Assembly (NCBI GenBank): GCA_016792625.1
Contig: JAEUKK010000061.1
Location: 1-64,000, forward strand
DNA from: Deltaproteobacteria bacterium
Lineage (GTDB): Bacteria; Myxococcota_A; UBA796; UBA2385
DNA: 64,000 nt
Direction of reading: 5' to 3'
Shown here: positions 8,781 through 21,995 of the stretch, piece by piece
How positions within the stretch are numbered: the first letter of the stretch is position 1
Layout of the letters: each line of letters opens with the position of its first letter
The notes under the pieces: generated by a model
Seen by the model: the letters and a program-made list of their open reading frames with translations, nothing else
What the model was told of the DNA's origin: nothing
Databases searched by the model: none
Translations under genes and position numbers: made by a program

Positions 8781-9533
8781 TCAGCGGACGAGGGCTTGGC
8801 CGAACAGCTGTCCAAAACGCAGGGCAAAGCCCAGCGCGCGCTGGACGTCGGGGTCGGAGAGGGCGCGCAGGGCCGCGAAGGCCCCGGCGGGCGCCGGCTG
8901 CTCGTCGCGGGTCTGGACCATCGCCCGGCCGGCGATGCCCACCAGCTCGACCGACTGGCGCTCGAGCACCGCCGAGGTGGCGAGGGTCTCTAGCACGTTG
9001 ATCTTGTCGATGAGCACGCCCATTGCCCGGGTGATGTCGGGCCGGGTGGCCTGCTCGGTCAGGCGGAGCAGCGCGCCCGCCCGCTGGTCGAGGTCGACCC
9101 CGCCATCGACCACGGCTGCGAGCTTCTGGTCGAGCACGTCGCCGGCGGTCGCCACCACGCCGGGCAGGCCCTGGAGCGCACCCATGGCCGCGTCGATGGC
9201 CGTCGTGTTCGCCGCGACCTGCTGCAGCGTCTTTTCGAGCAGGGCCATCAGCGCCGGGTCGGTGGCGGCGAGGCCGAGGCGGCCGAGGGCCAAGGCGCGC
9301 TGATCGACGTCCACACCGCTGTCTTGGAGCTTCGCGATCCGCTGGTCGACCGTGTCGCCGAGCGCCCCCGCCGCGGCCACCGCCGCAGATGCCTGGCGCT
9401 CGACCCCGTCGAGGCGCGCCTCGAGCCGGTCGATCCGCCGCGAGACCCCCGCCAGGGCCTCAAGGATGGCCTGCTCGCCCGGGCTGAGGCCGCTTGGTGC
9501 GCCAGGGGGACTGTTCGGGGTCGGCTCGGCCAT
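8781..9533 (-). CDS. DUF1641 domain protein
   Basis: 250 residues. The C-terminal 80 residues (DITRAMGVLIDKINVLETLA ... ALSDPDVQRALGFALRFGQLFG) match the DUF1641 pattern of paired amphipathic helices. The N-terminal part is alpha-helical and contains three DQRAxALxRLxxxA-like units (around LDQRAGALLRLTEQA, VDQRALALGRLGLAA), so the domain has been extended by repeats. DUF1641 proteins are commonly encoded next to sulfide:quinone oxidoreductase and may help tether it or pass electrons, but this role is not proven. It sits 21 bp upstream of sqr and 35 bp downstream of the dioxygenase, clearly in the same operon, and its ATG shares the GGAGCACACC leader seen before sqr. Confidence 0.82.
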   Translation of the reverse strand: MAEPTPNSPPGAPSGLSPGEQAILEALAGVSRRIDRLEARLDGVERQASAAVAAAGALGDTVDQRIAKLQDSGVDVDQRALALGRLGLAATDPALMALLEKTLQQVAANTTAIDAAMGALQGLPGVVATAGDVLDQKLAAVVDGGVDLDQRAGALLRLTEQATRPDITRAMGVLIDKINVLETLATSAVLERQSVELVGIAGRAMVQTRDEQPAPAGAFAALRALSDPDVQRALGFALRFGQLFGQALVR

Positions 9534-9568
9534 GGTGTGCTCCGGATCGGTGGGGGTCGGGCGGCTGC

Positions 9569-10480
<912 letters not shown>

Positions 10481-10610
10481 GGTCTGCTCCTGGGCTGGGG
10501 CCCCGTTCAGCGGGGCATCGTGAAGAGGAGGAGGGGAGGGGAGCCGGGCGCAGGCGCCATGTGCAAGGCGCGTGCCCGTCGCCCCGGTGCGCGGAGCTGC
10601 GCCGTGCCGC

Positions 10611-11354
10611 TCAGAGCTGCTGGGAGAGGACGAACATGGCCATCACCACGACGAAGCCGGCGAAGCCCTTGCGCAAGGCCTCGGGCGGGATCATCGAGGT
10701 CAGGCGCGCCCCGAGGAAGGAGCCCAGCACCGCGGCCACGCTGATCGTGCCGGCCAGCGGCCAGTCGATGCTGACGTGGCTGGCGTGGCCCGCGAAGCCC
10801 GCCGCGGACTTCAGCGCGATGACCAGCAGGCTCGTGCCGATGGCCTTGCGCATGGGCACGCCGCCGAGCAGGGTCAGGGCGGGCACGACGAGGAAGCCGC
10901 CGCCGGCGCCGACGAGGCCGGTGACCACGCCGACCACCAAGCCCTCGGCGACGACCTTGGGCACCTGGATGGCCTTGCCCTCGGCCTCGGCCGGGGGCTG
11001 CTTGCGGCCGCGGAACATCGCCACCGCGGTGGCGAGCATCATGCCGGCGAAGAGGAGCAGCAGCAGGTCGGCGGAGAGGTAGCCCGCCACCCAGCCGCCG
11101 CCCGCGGCGCCGGCCATGCCGGCGAGGCCGAAGATGATGCCGGTGCGCCACTCGACGTTGCCGGCCCGGGCGTGGGGGACGAGCGCGGCCGCCGAGGTGA
11201 TGCCGACCACCAAGAGTGACGTGGCGATGGCCGCTTTGGGCTCGACGTCGAGGGCGTAGATCAAGATCGGCGTGGTGAGGATGCTGCCGCCGCCGCCCAA
11301 AAGGCCGAGCGAGACGCCGATGAGCAGAGAGAGCGCGATGGCGAGGGGGTACAT
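10611..11354 (-). CDS. TauE/SafE family sulfite/sulfonate exporter
   Basis: 247 residues and about eight hydrophobic segments. Start chosen at the ATG before YPLAIALSLLIGVSLGLLGGGGS; the earlier ATG at 11402 would add 16 Arg/Pro-rich residues. The family hallmark Gly-rich loops appear twice in the two halves, GLLGGGGSIL and GLVGAGGGFLVVPALTLL, giving the expected inverted duplication. TauE/SafE proteins move sulfite, sulfoacetate or other sulfur anions across the inner membrane. As first gene of the sulfide operon it most likely removes sulfite made by the persulfide dioxygenase. A sigma-54-type promoter lies 51-66 bp upstream. Confidence 0.9.
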   Translation of the reverse strand: MYPLAIALSLLIGVSLGLLGGGGSILTTPILIYALDVEPKAAIATSLLVVGITSAAALVPHARAGNVEWRTGIIFGLAGMAGAAGGGWVAGYLSADLLLLLFAGMMLATAVAMFRGRKQPPAEAEGKAIQVPKVVAEGLVVGVVTGLVGAGGGFLVVPALTLLGGVPMRKAIGTSLLVIALKSAAGFAGHASHVSIDWPLAGTISVAAVLGSFLGARLTSMIPPEALRKGFAGFVVVMAMFVLSQQL

Positions 11355-11404
11355 GGGGCACCGGGGAAGCGGGGGCCGACGGGTGCGGCGGCTGTGGACC
11401 ACAA

Positions 11405-11420
11405 TGCAGCGCCCATGCCA
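11405..11420 (-). promoter_or_regulatory. Sigma-54-type promoter of the sulfide-oxidation operon
   Basis: On the minus strand TGGCATGGGCGCTGCA keeps the invariant GG and GC dinucleotides exactly 12 nt apart (first G to G) and differs from TGGCACG-N4-TTGC at two less critical positions. A start point near 11394 would give a leader of about 40 nt before the TauE ATG. It requires an AAA+ activator; a candidate binding region lies at 11522-11579. Confidence 0.5.
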
Positions 11421-11521
11421 CCGACCACGGCCGGGTCGACGCGGCGGGGTGCCTCGTCGAAGATCACGTCTGCTGGGTCAATCTGGGTGGCGATGGTCCG
11501 CGGTCTTCGCGCGCGCCCCGG

Positions 11522-11579
11522 CTGTTTCACCCGGCCTGGTTCAGCGACCCGTTTCAATCTGCGGCTGCGGCTGAAACAG
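11522..11579. promoter_or_regulatory. TGTTTC/GAAACA repeats, candidate activator binding region
   Basis: CTGTTTCA at 11522-11529, GTTTCA at 11551-11556 and TGAAACAG at 11572-11579. The outer pair is a perfect 8-bp inverted repeat. The array is 55-112 bp upstream of the predicted start point of the stress-protein promoter and 130-185 bp upstream of that of the sulfide operon, the usual range for sigma-54 enhancers. The same half-sites recur at 7309-7327. Confidence 0.5.
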
Positions 11580-11608
11580 GCCCACGCGGGGCTCCGGCCC
11601 CGCGCCCT

Positions 11609-11624
11609 TGGCCCGACAATTGCA
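11609..11624 (+). promoter_or_regulatory. Sigma-54 promoter of the universal stress protein gene
   Basis: TGGCCCGACAATTGCA matches TGGCACG-N4-TTGCA with one mismatch and correct GG-GC spacing. The predicted start point near 11635 falls directly before the ribosome-binding site, so the leader would be only about 14 nt. Confidence 0.65.
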
Positions 11625-11648
11625 CTGGGCCGGCGGCGGAGGTGTCCC

Positions 11649-12191
11649 TTGTCTTTGTCCGCGCCCACGTCCGCGCCCACGTCCTCGTCCGCGCTCGCGC
11701 CCTACACCCACCTGCTCGTGCCGGTCGACTACGCCGGCTGTGCGTGGCTGGTGGTCAACCACGCAGCCCGGCTCGCCGCCGCCTTCGGCGCCCAGGTCAC
11801 GCTGCTCTATGTGGTCGACCCGCCCACCGGGGTGCACCTCAGCGACAGCATCGCCACCGACCGCACCGCTGGCGCGCTGCTCGACGCCGAGGCCCGCGAT
11901 GAGCTCGAGGCCCTGCGCCGCGCCTTTCCGCCCGAGGTGCGCGTGCAGCTCACCGTTCTGCACGGCAGCCCCGCCGAGGTGATCCTCGGCGCCGTCGAGC
12001 GCCTGGGCCCCGACCTCTTGGTGATGGGCACCCATGGGCGCAGCGGTCTGCAGCGCCTGCTCGTCGGCAGCGTGGCTGAGCAGGTGATGCGCGGCAGCCC
12101 CGTGCCGGTGGTCATCGTGCGCGCGCCGACCGGCATGCCCGAGCGCCACCCGCCGACCTGGGAGCGGGCCGCCGACGAGGCCAATGGCTGA
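11649..12191 (+). CDS. Universal stress protein (UspA family)
   Basis: 180 residues. Start is TTG with GGAGG 7 nt upstream; other in-frame starts have no such site. A short Ser/Thr/Ala-rich leader precedes the Usp fold, which begins YTHLLVPVDYAGC. The ATP-binding signature G-x2-G-x9-G-S is complete in GTHGRSGLQRLLVGSVAEQVM near residues 137-157, followed by the final strand PVPVVIVR. ATP-binding Usp proteins respond to starvation, redox or respiratory stress. It diverges from the sulfide operon and both have sigma-54-type promoters facing away from a common repeat region, so it is probably induced together with sulfide oxidation. Confidence 0.9.
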   Translation: MSLSAPTSAPTSSSALAPYTHLLVPVDYAGCAWLVVNHAARLAAAFGAQVTLLYVVDPPTGVHLSDSIATDRTAGALLDAEARDELEALRRAFPPEVRVQLTVLHGSPAEVILGAVERLGPDLLVMGTHGRSGLQRLLVGSVAEQVMRGSPVPVVIVRAPTGMPERHPPTWERAADEANG

Positions 12192-12457
12192 TTCTTGGCG
12201 GCAGGTGCGCGCGGTCCTCGCGCCCGGCTCCCCGGCGTTCCACGACGGGGAGGGCCTGCGGAGGCCTGATCGGGTGTCGGCTTTGTCGCGTTTTGTTTGC
12301 GGGGCCAGGGAGGCGCTGACATGGGCTTGACCTGCGGGGCCCGCATCCCCCACCATCTGGTCATGGCGCGGGATCCCCCCCCTCCCGCCCTCCAGTTGCC
12401 CCCTCGACCTCGTCCTGATGCTGCTCCGCCGCACCGCCCCCCTCCGCAGGAGTGCCC
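12192..12457. other. Intergenic region, 266 bp, no gene seen
   Basis: Contains a 7-bp inverted repeat (CTCCCCG ... CGGGGAG) about 25-50 bp after the stress-protein stop, which may end that transcript, and an AGGAG ribosome-binding site for the next gene at its right end. TTGACC near 12334 could be a -35 element but no convincing -10 follows at the right distance. Confidence 0.4.
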
Positions 12458-15400
12458 ATGTCCCCTCGTCGCCCCGCGCGCCCGTCCGCCCCCGTCGCGC
12501 GCGCGCTGTCGGCCCTCGCCCTGCTGCTCGGCCCGGGCCTCGCGACCGCCGCGACGCTCGACTTGACAGGCACCATCCGTGACTTCACCCCGAGCACGAA
12601 CCCTGACTTCGAGTTCGTGACCGGCGACGACCGCAACATCGTCACCACCCGGCTCGGGGCCGACGGCAAGCCGGTCTACAACAGCGCCGACAGCAACCCG
12701 ACCGTGAACAGCGCGGCGACGTTCAACCAGTGGTACAACGACGTCAGCGGCGTCAATATCACCATCCCGTACACGATCACGCTGACCGAAGACACCCGCA
12801 CCGGCGTGTACACCTACAGCGACAGCAGCTTCTTCCCGATCGACGGCCTCGGCTTCGGGAACTACGCGCGCACCGGGCGCAACTACCACTTCACCTACGA
12901 GATCAGCACCTACTTCACCTACCGGGGCGGCGAGACCTTCACCTTCACCGGCGATGACGACCTCTGGGTCTACATCAACGGCTACCGGGTGATCGATCTG
13001 GGCGGCGTGCACGGGGCCGAGACCGCCACGGTCAGCTTGGACAGCATCGCGGCCGCGGCGGGCATCACCCCCGGCGGCTCGTACAGCTTCCACCTGTTCT
13101 TTGCCGAGCGGCACACCACCGAGAGCAACTTCCGCATCGACACGACGATCGAGTTCGCGCCCGAGGTCTGCGGTGACCGCCGCGACAACGACCGCGATGG
13201 CCTGATCGACAACGCCGACCCAGACTGCTGGGTCTGCGGCGACGGCGACGTCGATCCCGGCGAGTCCTGTGACGACGGCGCGACCGTGACCGGCGACGGC
13301 TGCACCGCCACCTGCGGCCTCGAAGACGTCGACGGCGACGGCTACAGCGACGTGGCCTATGGCGGCACCGACTGCGACGACGCCGACACCAGCATCAACC
13401 CGGGCGAGTCCGACACCTGGTACGACGGCGTCGACAGCGACTGCGCGGGCAACTCCGACTACGATCGCGACGGTGACGGCTACGACAGCAGCGCCTACGG
13501 CGGCACCGACTGCGCCGACAGCAACGCCACCCGCAACCCCGGCGCCACCGAGATCTGGTACGACGGCATCGACCGCGACTGCAGCGGGGGCAGCGACTAC
13601 GACGCCGATCGCGACGGCTCGACCAGCGACGCCTACGGCGGCACCGACTGCGACGACACCGACGCCAGCGTCGAGCCCGGCGCGGCCGACGCTTGGTACG
13701 ACGGCGTCGACAGCGACTGCGCGGGCAACTCGGACTTCGACCGCGACGGTGATGGCAGCGACAGCAGCGCCTATGGCGGCGCCGACTGCGATGACGCGGA
13801 CGCCAGCGTCGAGCCGGGGGCGGCTGACCTTTGGTACGATGGCGTCGACAGCGACTGCAGCGGCGGCAGCGACTACGACGCCGACCGCGACGGCTACGAC
13901 AGCAGCGCCTATGGCGGCACCGACTGCAACGACGCCTTGGCCAGCACCCGCCCCGGCGCGGCCGACACCTGGTACGACGGCGTCGACAGCGACTGCGCGG
14001 GCAACTCGGACTACGACCGCGACCGCGACGGCTACGACAGCACGGCCTACGGCGGCACCGACTGCGCCGACAGCAACCCGACCCGTCACCCCGGCGCCCG
14101 CGACGTCTGGTACGACGGCATCGACCGCGACTGCGGCGGAAACTCCGACTACGACGCTGACTACGACGGCTACGACAGCGACGCCTACGGCGGCACCGAC
14201 TGCGACGACCGCGACGGCTCGATCTCGCCGGCGGCCACCGACATCGAGGGCGACGGCCTCGACCAGGACTGCTCGGGCGCAGACGCCGGGCTCGACACCG
14301 ACGGCGACGGCGTGGGCGACGAAGATGAGCTCATCGACGGCACCGACCCGCTGGTCGAAGACACCGACGGCGACGGCCTGACCGACGGCGAAGAGGACGC
14401 GCTCGCCACCGACCCCCTCGAGGTCGACACCGACGGCGACGGCCTGACCGACGGCGAAGAGGCAGGCGCTGGCGGCACGGGCACCGACCCGCTGCTTGAA
14501 GACACCGACGAGGATGGCCTCAGCGACGGTGATGAGGTCGACACGACCGGCACCGATCCGCTCGACCCCGACACCGACGGCGGCGGGCGCACCGACGGCG
14601 ACGAGGTCGGCACCGACGGCACCGATCCGCTCGACGGCCTCGATGACGTGCTCGACACCGACAGCGATGGCCTGAGCGACGCGACCGAGGGCACCATCGG
14701 CACCGACCCCGAGATCGCCGACACCGACGGCGACGGGCTCAGCGACGGCGACGAGGTCGGCGGCGGGGGCAGCGCGGGCACGGGCACCGACCCCTTGGTC
14801 GATGACACCGACGGCGACGGCCTCTCTGACGGTGACGAGGTCGGCGTGGGCGGCGAGCCTGGCACGGGCACCGATCCCACCTTGGCCGACACCGACGGCG
14901 ACGGTCTCAGCGACGGCGACGAGCTGGGCGTCGACGGCGGGCCGGGCACGGGCACCGACCCGACCCTGGGTGACACCGACGGCGATGGCCTCACCGACGG
15001 CGAAGAGCTCGGCGTGGACGGCGGCCCGGGCACCGGCACCGACCCGCTGGTGGGCGACACCGATGGCGGCGGCCGGACCGACGGTGACGAGGTCATCTAC
15101 GACGGCACCGACCCGCTCGACCCGAGCGATGATCTCGCCGACACCGATGGCGACGGCCTCACCGACGCCGAAGAGACCGGCGTCTACGGCACTGACCCGC
15201 TGGTCCCCGACACCGACGCCGACGGCTTGGGCGACGGCGCCGAGGTCCGTGAGGTGGGCACCGACCCGCTGCTCGGCGACACCGACGAGGATGGCCTCAG
15301 CGACGGTGCCGAGGCGGGCGAGGGCGGCACGGGCACCGACCCGCTGGTCGGCGACACCGACGAAGACGGCCTGTCTGACGGTGAAGAGGCCGGTGAGGGT

Positions 15401-15874
15401 GGCCTGGGCACCGACCCGCTGGTCGGCGACACCGACGGCGACGGCCTGAGCGACGGCGAAGAGGCGGGTGAGGACGGCCTGGGCACCGACCCGCTCGCCG
15501 CCGACACCGACGGCGACGGCCTCAGCGACGGCGAAGAGGCCGGTGAGGGCGGGCTCGGCACCGACCCGCTGCTCGAGGACACCGACGGCGGCAGCGTCGG
15601 CGACGGTGATGAGGTCGAGGCGGGCACCGATCCGCTCGATCCGAGCGACGACGTGCCCAGCGACGAGCCCGGTGACGAGCCCGGCCAAGATGAGGATCCG
15701 CTCGACGACGTCGATCAGACCGATGACGGCCTCTCGCTCGGGCCCGATGGTGAGCAAGATCCGAAGGGTGGCGCCTGCGGCTGCGCGACCACCGAGGGCG
15801 GCGCCATGCCCCGCTCCTCGTGGGTGGCGGCCCTGGGCCTGCTCGGCGCCTTGCTGCTCCGCCGCCGCCGCTGA
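12458..15874 (+). CDS. Fibro-slime / MopE-like / TSP3-repeat surface protein
   Basis: 1138 residues from the ATG with AGGAG 5 nt upstream; a GTG two codons earlier overlaps that site. Order: Sec signal to about residue 35 ([12 protein letters not shown]); fibro-slime domain to about residue 235, with the PA14-like core [21 protein letters not shown] and [17 protein letters not shown]; a Cys-rich linker ([15 protein letters not shown]); seven 46-residue MopE-like units at about 288-609; eighteen TSP3-like units; then CGCATTEGG, a hydrophobic helix and RRRR, the MYXO-CTERM layout. DxDxDGxxD loops should bind many calcium ions, and the repeats pair cysteines. A large calcium-stiffened surface or matrix fibre is likely. 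It is followed by a strong terminator. Confidence 0.9.
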   Translation: MSPRRPARPSAPVARALSALALLLGPGLATAATLDLTGTIRDFTPSTNPDFEFVTGDDRNIVTTRLGADGKPVYNSADSNPTVNSAATFNQWYNDVSGVNITIPYTITLTEDTRTGVYTYSDSSFFPIDGLGFGNYARTGRNYHFTYEISTYFTYRGGETFTFTGDDDLWVYINGYRVIDLGGVHGAETATVSLDSIAAAAGITPGGSYSFHLFFAERHTTESNFRIDTTIEFAPEVCGDRRDNDRDGLIDNADPDCWVCGDGDVDPGESCDDGATVTGDGCTATCGLEDVDGDGYSDVAYGGTDCDDADTSINPGESDTWYDGVDSDCAGNSDYDRDGDGYDSSAYGGTDCADSNATRNPGATEIWYDGIDRDCSGGSDYDADRDGSTSDAYGGTDCDDTDASVEPGAADAWYDGVDSDCAGNSDFDRDGDGSDSSAYGGADCDDADASVEPGAADLWYDGVDSDCSGGSDYDADRDGYDSSAYGGTDCNDALASTRPGAADTWYDGVDSDCAGNSDYDRDRDGYDSTAYGGTDCADSNPTRHPGARDVWYDGIDRDCGGNSDYDADYDGYDSDAYGGTDCDDRDGSISPAATDIEGDGLDQDCSGADAGLDTDGDGVGDEDELIDGTDPLVEDTDGDGLTDGEEDALATDPLEVDTDGDGLTDGEEAGAGGTGTDPLLEDTDEDGLSDGDEVDTTGTDPLDPDTDGGGRTDGDEVGTDGTDPLDGLDDVLDTDSDGLSDATEGTIGTDPEIADTDGDGLSDGDEVGGGGSAGTGTDPLVDDTDGDGLSDGDEVGVGGEPGTGTDPTLADTDGDGLSDGDELGVDGGPGTGTDPTLGDTDGDGLTDGEELGVDGGPGTGTDPLVGDTDGGGRTDGDEVIYDGTDPLDPSDDLADTDGDGLTDAEETGVYGTDPLVPDTDADGLGDGAEVREVGTDPLLGDTDEDGLSDGAEAGEGGTGTDPLVGDTDEDGLSDGEEAGEGGLGTDPLVGDTDGDGLSDGEEAGEDGLGTDPLAADTDGDGLSDGEEAGEGGLGTDPLLEDTDGGSVGDGDEVEAGTDPLDPSDDVPSDEPGDEPGQDEDPLDDVDQTDDGLSLGPDGEQDPKGGACGCATTEGGAMPRSSWVAALGLLGALLLRRRR
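13319..14284 (+). repeat. Seven tandem 138-bp repeats (MopE-like units)
   Basis: Each unit encodes 46 residues with the frame D-x-D-x-D-G-x-x-S-x-A-Y-G-G-T-D-C-x-D, a Pro-Gly turn and WYDGxDxDCxGxS. The units differ by substitution but not by length, and the last one loses the W-Y. The period is constant and coding, so this is an in-gene expansion. Confidence 0.9.
14294..15652 (+). repeat. Eighteen tandem TSP3-like [12 protein letters not shown] units
   Basis: Each unit starts DTDxDGxxDxxE and ends GTDPL with a variable Gly-rich insert, so units run from 22 to about 28 residues, with a longer acidic tail on the last. Several neighbouring units are nearly identical at DNA level (for example around 15340-15570), which points to recent duplication. 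Confidence 0.88.
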
Positions 15875-15887
15875 GCGGTGGGCCTTG

Positions 15888-15930
15888 GGGCCCCGCTGCG
15901 GTCGGTCCGCGGCGGGGCCCTCGCCTTTTT
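15888..15930 (+). terminator. Intrinsic terminator after the fibro-slime gene
   Basis: A stem of nine GC pairs (GGGCCCCGC with GCGGGGCCC), a T-G pair and four more GC pairs (GCGG with CCGC) closes a 5-nt loop (15902-15906). It is followed, after TCGCC, by TTTTT. It begins 13 bp after the stop codon. Confidence 0.8.
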
Positions 15931-16131
15931 GCCCAAGGCGCGGGTGGCCGGCGGTAGACTGGGGCTCTGTGCGTGGGGGTGCGTGGGGGCCTGTCCCGAA
16001 TCTGGACCGTTTTTGCATACATTTCAGCGGATGACAGCGCCCTTTCCCTCGGGCTCGGTTCGGGTGAAGGGGAGTGGTCACTCAGTGCCACACGCCTGTG
16101 TCCGCCGCGGACCTCTGTCCCCGAGGAGCTG

Positions 16132-19293
<3,162 letters not shown>

Positions 19294-19462
19294 GCGCGGG
19301 GGCTCCCAGCGCTGCGCTGCGCTTGGCCTGAAATTCTCCGCGAAGGGCCGAGCGGCCTGGGCACAATGGGCGCGCCGCCGCGGGGGACCGCGGGGCTCCC
19401 CTCTCCACCGCCGCCGCGCCGCTCTGCGCGCAGCTGGCGGCTCGCTCCCGTGGAGTCCGCCC

Positions 19463-21823
19463 ATGCCTCGCCGCCCTTCGCCCCGCGCGCACTTGCTGCT
19501 CCCTCTCCCGGCTCTGGCTGTTTCGCTCGTGGGCTGCGTCGACGCCCCCGGGTCGAAGCAGACACCGGCGGTCGGGGCCGCGCTCACCGTTGACGTCTCT
19601 GGGCAGAGCGACGTGGTGGGCTTCCACATCGAGGTCGAGCGGGTCGCCTGCGACGCGAGCGACGCGTTTACCCCCCTGCAGATCAGCGCCGAGGTCGACC
19701 TCATCGACGGCCTGGTCCCGGGTCAGATCCGCTTGGTCGAGCAGTTCCTCGACCCCGAGAGCCGCCACCTCGCCGCCGATCTGTTCATCGCCTTGCCGCC
19801 CGGCTGCTACCGCGCCCTCGCCGCCCCGGCGGCCGCGATCGACGGCGCCGGCGGGTGGACGCCCTCGTCTGACTGCGCGGCGGTCGAGGCCGAGGGCATC
19901 CGGGTGGTCGATGGCCAGACCACCGAGCTGACCCTGCTCAGCCAGTGTGTCGGCGACGCGGTGGGCGCGCTCGACACACTGGTCACGCTCAACCACCCTC
20001 CGGTCTTGCGCGTTGACTTCCCCACCGACGACCGAGACGGCGATGGGGTCGCCAATGGTGATGACGGCAAGTTCAACCTGGAGTGTGAGCCGGTCGAGGT
20101 CTGCGCGACCCTCACCGACGTGGACGATGACCCGGTCGAGGTGGTCTGGGCCCATGTTGACGGCCCGCCGATCCACAGCCTTGTCCCCGGGGCCCTTCGG
20201 GTGATCGGCTTCGACGACGGCCACCGAATCTGGGAGCAGTGCGCCACGGTGGTCACCCATGAGGCGGGCTCGGTCAGCCTGGAGGCCGCCGCCTTCGACC
20301 TCGGCTATGCCGACGGGGGTCTGGTTCGCCTCGACGCGCTGGTGGCCCCTGCGCGCAGCACCGACGCGCTGGGCTTCCCCATCCACACCAGCTGGGGCGA
20401 AGAGCCGCGCTGCTTTGACGCCGACGGCCTGCTGGTCGCCGCCGAGGGGTCGGATGTGGCCCGGGCGGCGGGCTGCGACCCGACCACCGCCGAAGAGTGG
20501 TACTGCGGCGGTGAAGGTTCACCTGACCCAGAGGTCGCGGCGCTGGTCTGCGCCGAGGGCGTCTTGCTCGAAGAGCGCCTCTACCCGCCCTGTGACCCCG
20601 AGGCCGCCTTTGTCATCGGCCCCGACGACGATCCCGGCCTCTTGCTCGACTGGTCCGAGGCCCTGCTCAGCTCCATCGCGCGCGGGGGCACCGCGCCGCC
20701 GCGGGCCAGCCGAAACCTCGCCTTGACGCATGTGGCGGTCTTTGAGGCGGTCAACGGGGTGGCCCCCCGCTTCGCGCCCTACGCGATCAGCCTGCCCGCG
20801 CCCGATGAGGCCGAGGCGGGGGCGGCGGCGATCGGCGCCGCGCACGCCATGCTCAGCGCGCTGTACCCGTCCGACATCGCCCGCTTTGACGCGCTCAAGG
20901 CCCGGCAGCTCACCGCGCTGGGCGGCCGCCCCGGCGTGTGGGAGGGCCTCGACTACGGCGCGGCGGTGGCCGAGGCCCTGCTCGACCTGCGCGCCGGTGA
21001 TCGCAGCGAAGGCCCGCACAGCTACGTCGTGATCGACGCGCCTGGGCTCTGGCGCCCGACCCCGCCGGCCTACGCGCCGCCCCTGCTGCCCCAGTGGGGG
21101 GCACAGACCCCCTGGACGATGTCGAGCGCGTCGATGTACCGGGTGACCGCGCCCCCCGCCCTGAGCAGCTCCACCTGGGCCGAGGCCTATACCTTCACCC
21201 AAGAGGTCGGCAGCGCGACCTCCACGGTGCGCACCGCCGAAGAGACCGAGATCGCCTACTTCTGGGCCGACGGCGCGGGCACCGTGACCCCGCCGGGGCA
21301 CTGGTTTGACGTCGCGTCCGACATCATCGTGGCCGAGGGCTACACGCTGAGCGAGGTGGCCCGCCTGCACGCGTTGATGGGCTTGGCGGTCGCCGACGCC
21401 GGGGTGATGGTGTGGGAGGCGAAGTACGCGGTCAACCATGTCCGCCCGGTCACCGCGATCCGCGTGGATGGCGCGCTGGACGGCAACCCCGGCACCACCG
21501 CTGACCCGAGCTGGACGCCCCTGCTCAGCACCCCGCCCTTCCCCGAGTGGGTGAGCGGGCACGCGGGCTTCTCGGGGGCGGCGAGCCGGGTGCTCGCGCG
21601 CTTCGTGGGGTCCGACAGCTATGCGTTCACGGTGCGCGCCGACCCGCGCAGCGTCGTCCCGGGGGTGGAGCGCAGCTACACCTCCTTCTCTGACGCGGCG
21701 ACCGAGGCCTGCATGTCCCGCATCTACGGCGGCATCCACTGGGTCTACGCCGGCGAAGATGGCGTCGAGATGGGCGAGCAGCTCGGTGATGACGTCGTCG
21801 ACAACCACCTGCTGCCCCTCTGA
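19463..21823 (+). CDS. Vanadium-dependent haloperoxidase-like lipoprotein
   Basis: 786 residues. The signal peptide ends LVGC (Cys 25), so a lipoprotein. Residues 40-400 are an extension with cadherin- or Ig-like strands and a Ca-loop DDRDGDGVANGDDG. The C-terminal 400 residues form the PAP2/haloperoxidase helical domain: RNLALTHVAVFEAVNG, then KYAVNHVRPVTAIR (Lys/Arg), PEWVSGHAGFSG with H700, and SRIYGGIHWVYAGEDG with R753 and H759, which are the expected vanadate or phosphate-binding residues and the metal-ligating His. The fold serves haloperoxidases and acid phosphatases; which reaction runs here cannot be read from the sequence. ATG with GGAG upstream. Stand-alone gene converging with a propeller lipoprotein. 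Confidence 0.85.
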   Translation: MPRRPSPRAHLLLPLPALAVSLVGCVDAPGSKQTPAVGAALTVDVSGQSDVVGFHIEVERVACDASDAFTPLQISAEVDLIDGLVPGQIRLVEQFLDPESRHLAADLFIALPPGCYRALAAPAAAIDGAGGWTPSSDCAAVEAEGIRVVDGQTTELTLLSQCVGDAVGALDTLVTLNHPPVLRVDFPTDDRDGDGVANGDDGKFNLECEPVEVCATLTDVDDDPVEVVWAHVDGPPIHSLVPGALRVIGFDDGHRIWEQCATVVTHEAGSVSLEAAAFDLGYADGGLVRLDALVAPARSTDALGFPIHTSWGEEPRCFDADGLLVAAEGSDVARAAGCDPTTAEEWYCGGEGSPDPEVAALVCAEGVLLEERLYPPCDPEAAFVIGPDDDPGLLLDWSEALLSSIARGGTAPPRASRNLALTHVAVFEAVNGVAPRFAPYAISLPAPDEAEAGAAAIGAAHAMLSALYPSDIARFDALKARQLTALGGRPGVWEGLDYGAAVAEALLDLRAGDRSEGPHSYVVIDAPGLWRPTPPAYAPPLLPQWGAQTPWTMSSASMYRVTAPPALSSSTWAEAYTFTQEVGSATSTVRTAEETEIAYFWADGAGTVTPPGHWFDVASDIIVAEGYTLSEVARLHALMGLAVADAGVMVWEAKYAVNHVRPVTAIRVDGALDGNPGTTADPSWTPLLSTPPFPEWVSGHAGFSGAASRVLARFVGSDSYAFTVRADPRSVVPGVERSYTSFSDAATEACMSRIYGGIHWVYAGEDGVEMGEQLGDDVVDNHLLPL

Positions 21824-21995
21824 GCGGGCCCGGGCGCGCCCCTGCGCTGCGCTCCGGGTCGGCCCCCCGCACCGGGTCGCGGGCCGCTCCGCCGCGGCCA
21901 GGGTCCGCGGCGGGCCCGCTCCGCCGCTGCGCGGCCGGCCTGCGGCCGCCGGTGGGGGCGCCTCGCGCGGGGGCCTCCGCCGCGTGGACCCTCCC
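21824..21995. repeat. GC-rich palindromic spacer between convergent genes
   Basis: 172 bp with no gene. It is built of short overlapping palindromes such as CGGCCTGCGGCCG and CCGCCGCGG. A related sequence (GGCCTGCGGCCGCC flanked by CCG/CGG runs) fills the convergent gap at 30505-30637. Probably a two-way terminator region. Confidence 0.4.

Noticed and set aside
13319..15652. Regular repeats considered as a CRISPR array
   Set aside because: Repeats are in frame, coding and contiguous; there are no spacers and no cas genes.
16003..16016. TGGACCGTTTTTGC before the histidine kinase gene as a sigma-54 promoter
   Set aside because: The GG and GC are 11 rather than 12 nt apart, a spacing that usually abolishes sigma-54 promoters.
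11807..16081. A 1424-codon open frame on the minus strand rich in Val/Gly/Ala/Asp repeats
   Set aside because: It is the antisense shadow of the MopE and TSP3 repeats of the fibro-slime gene; the plus strand has signal, domains, start site and terminator.
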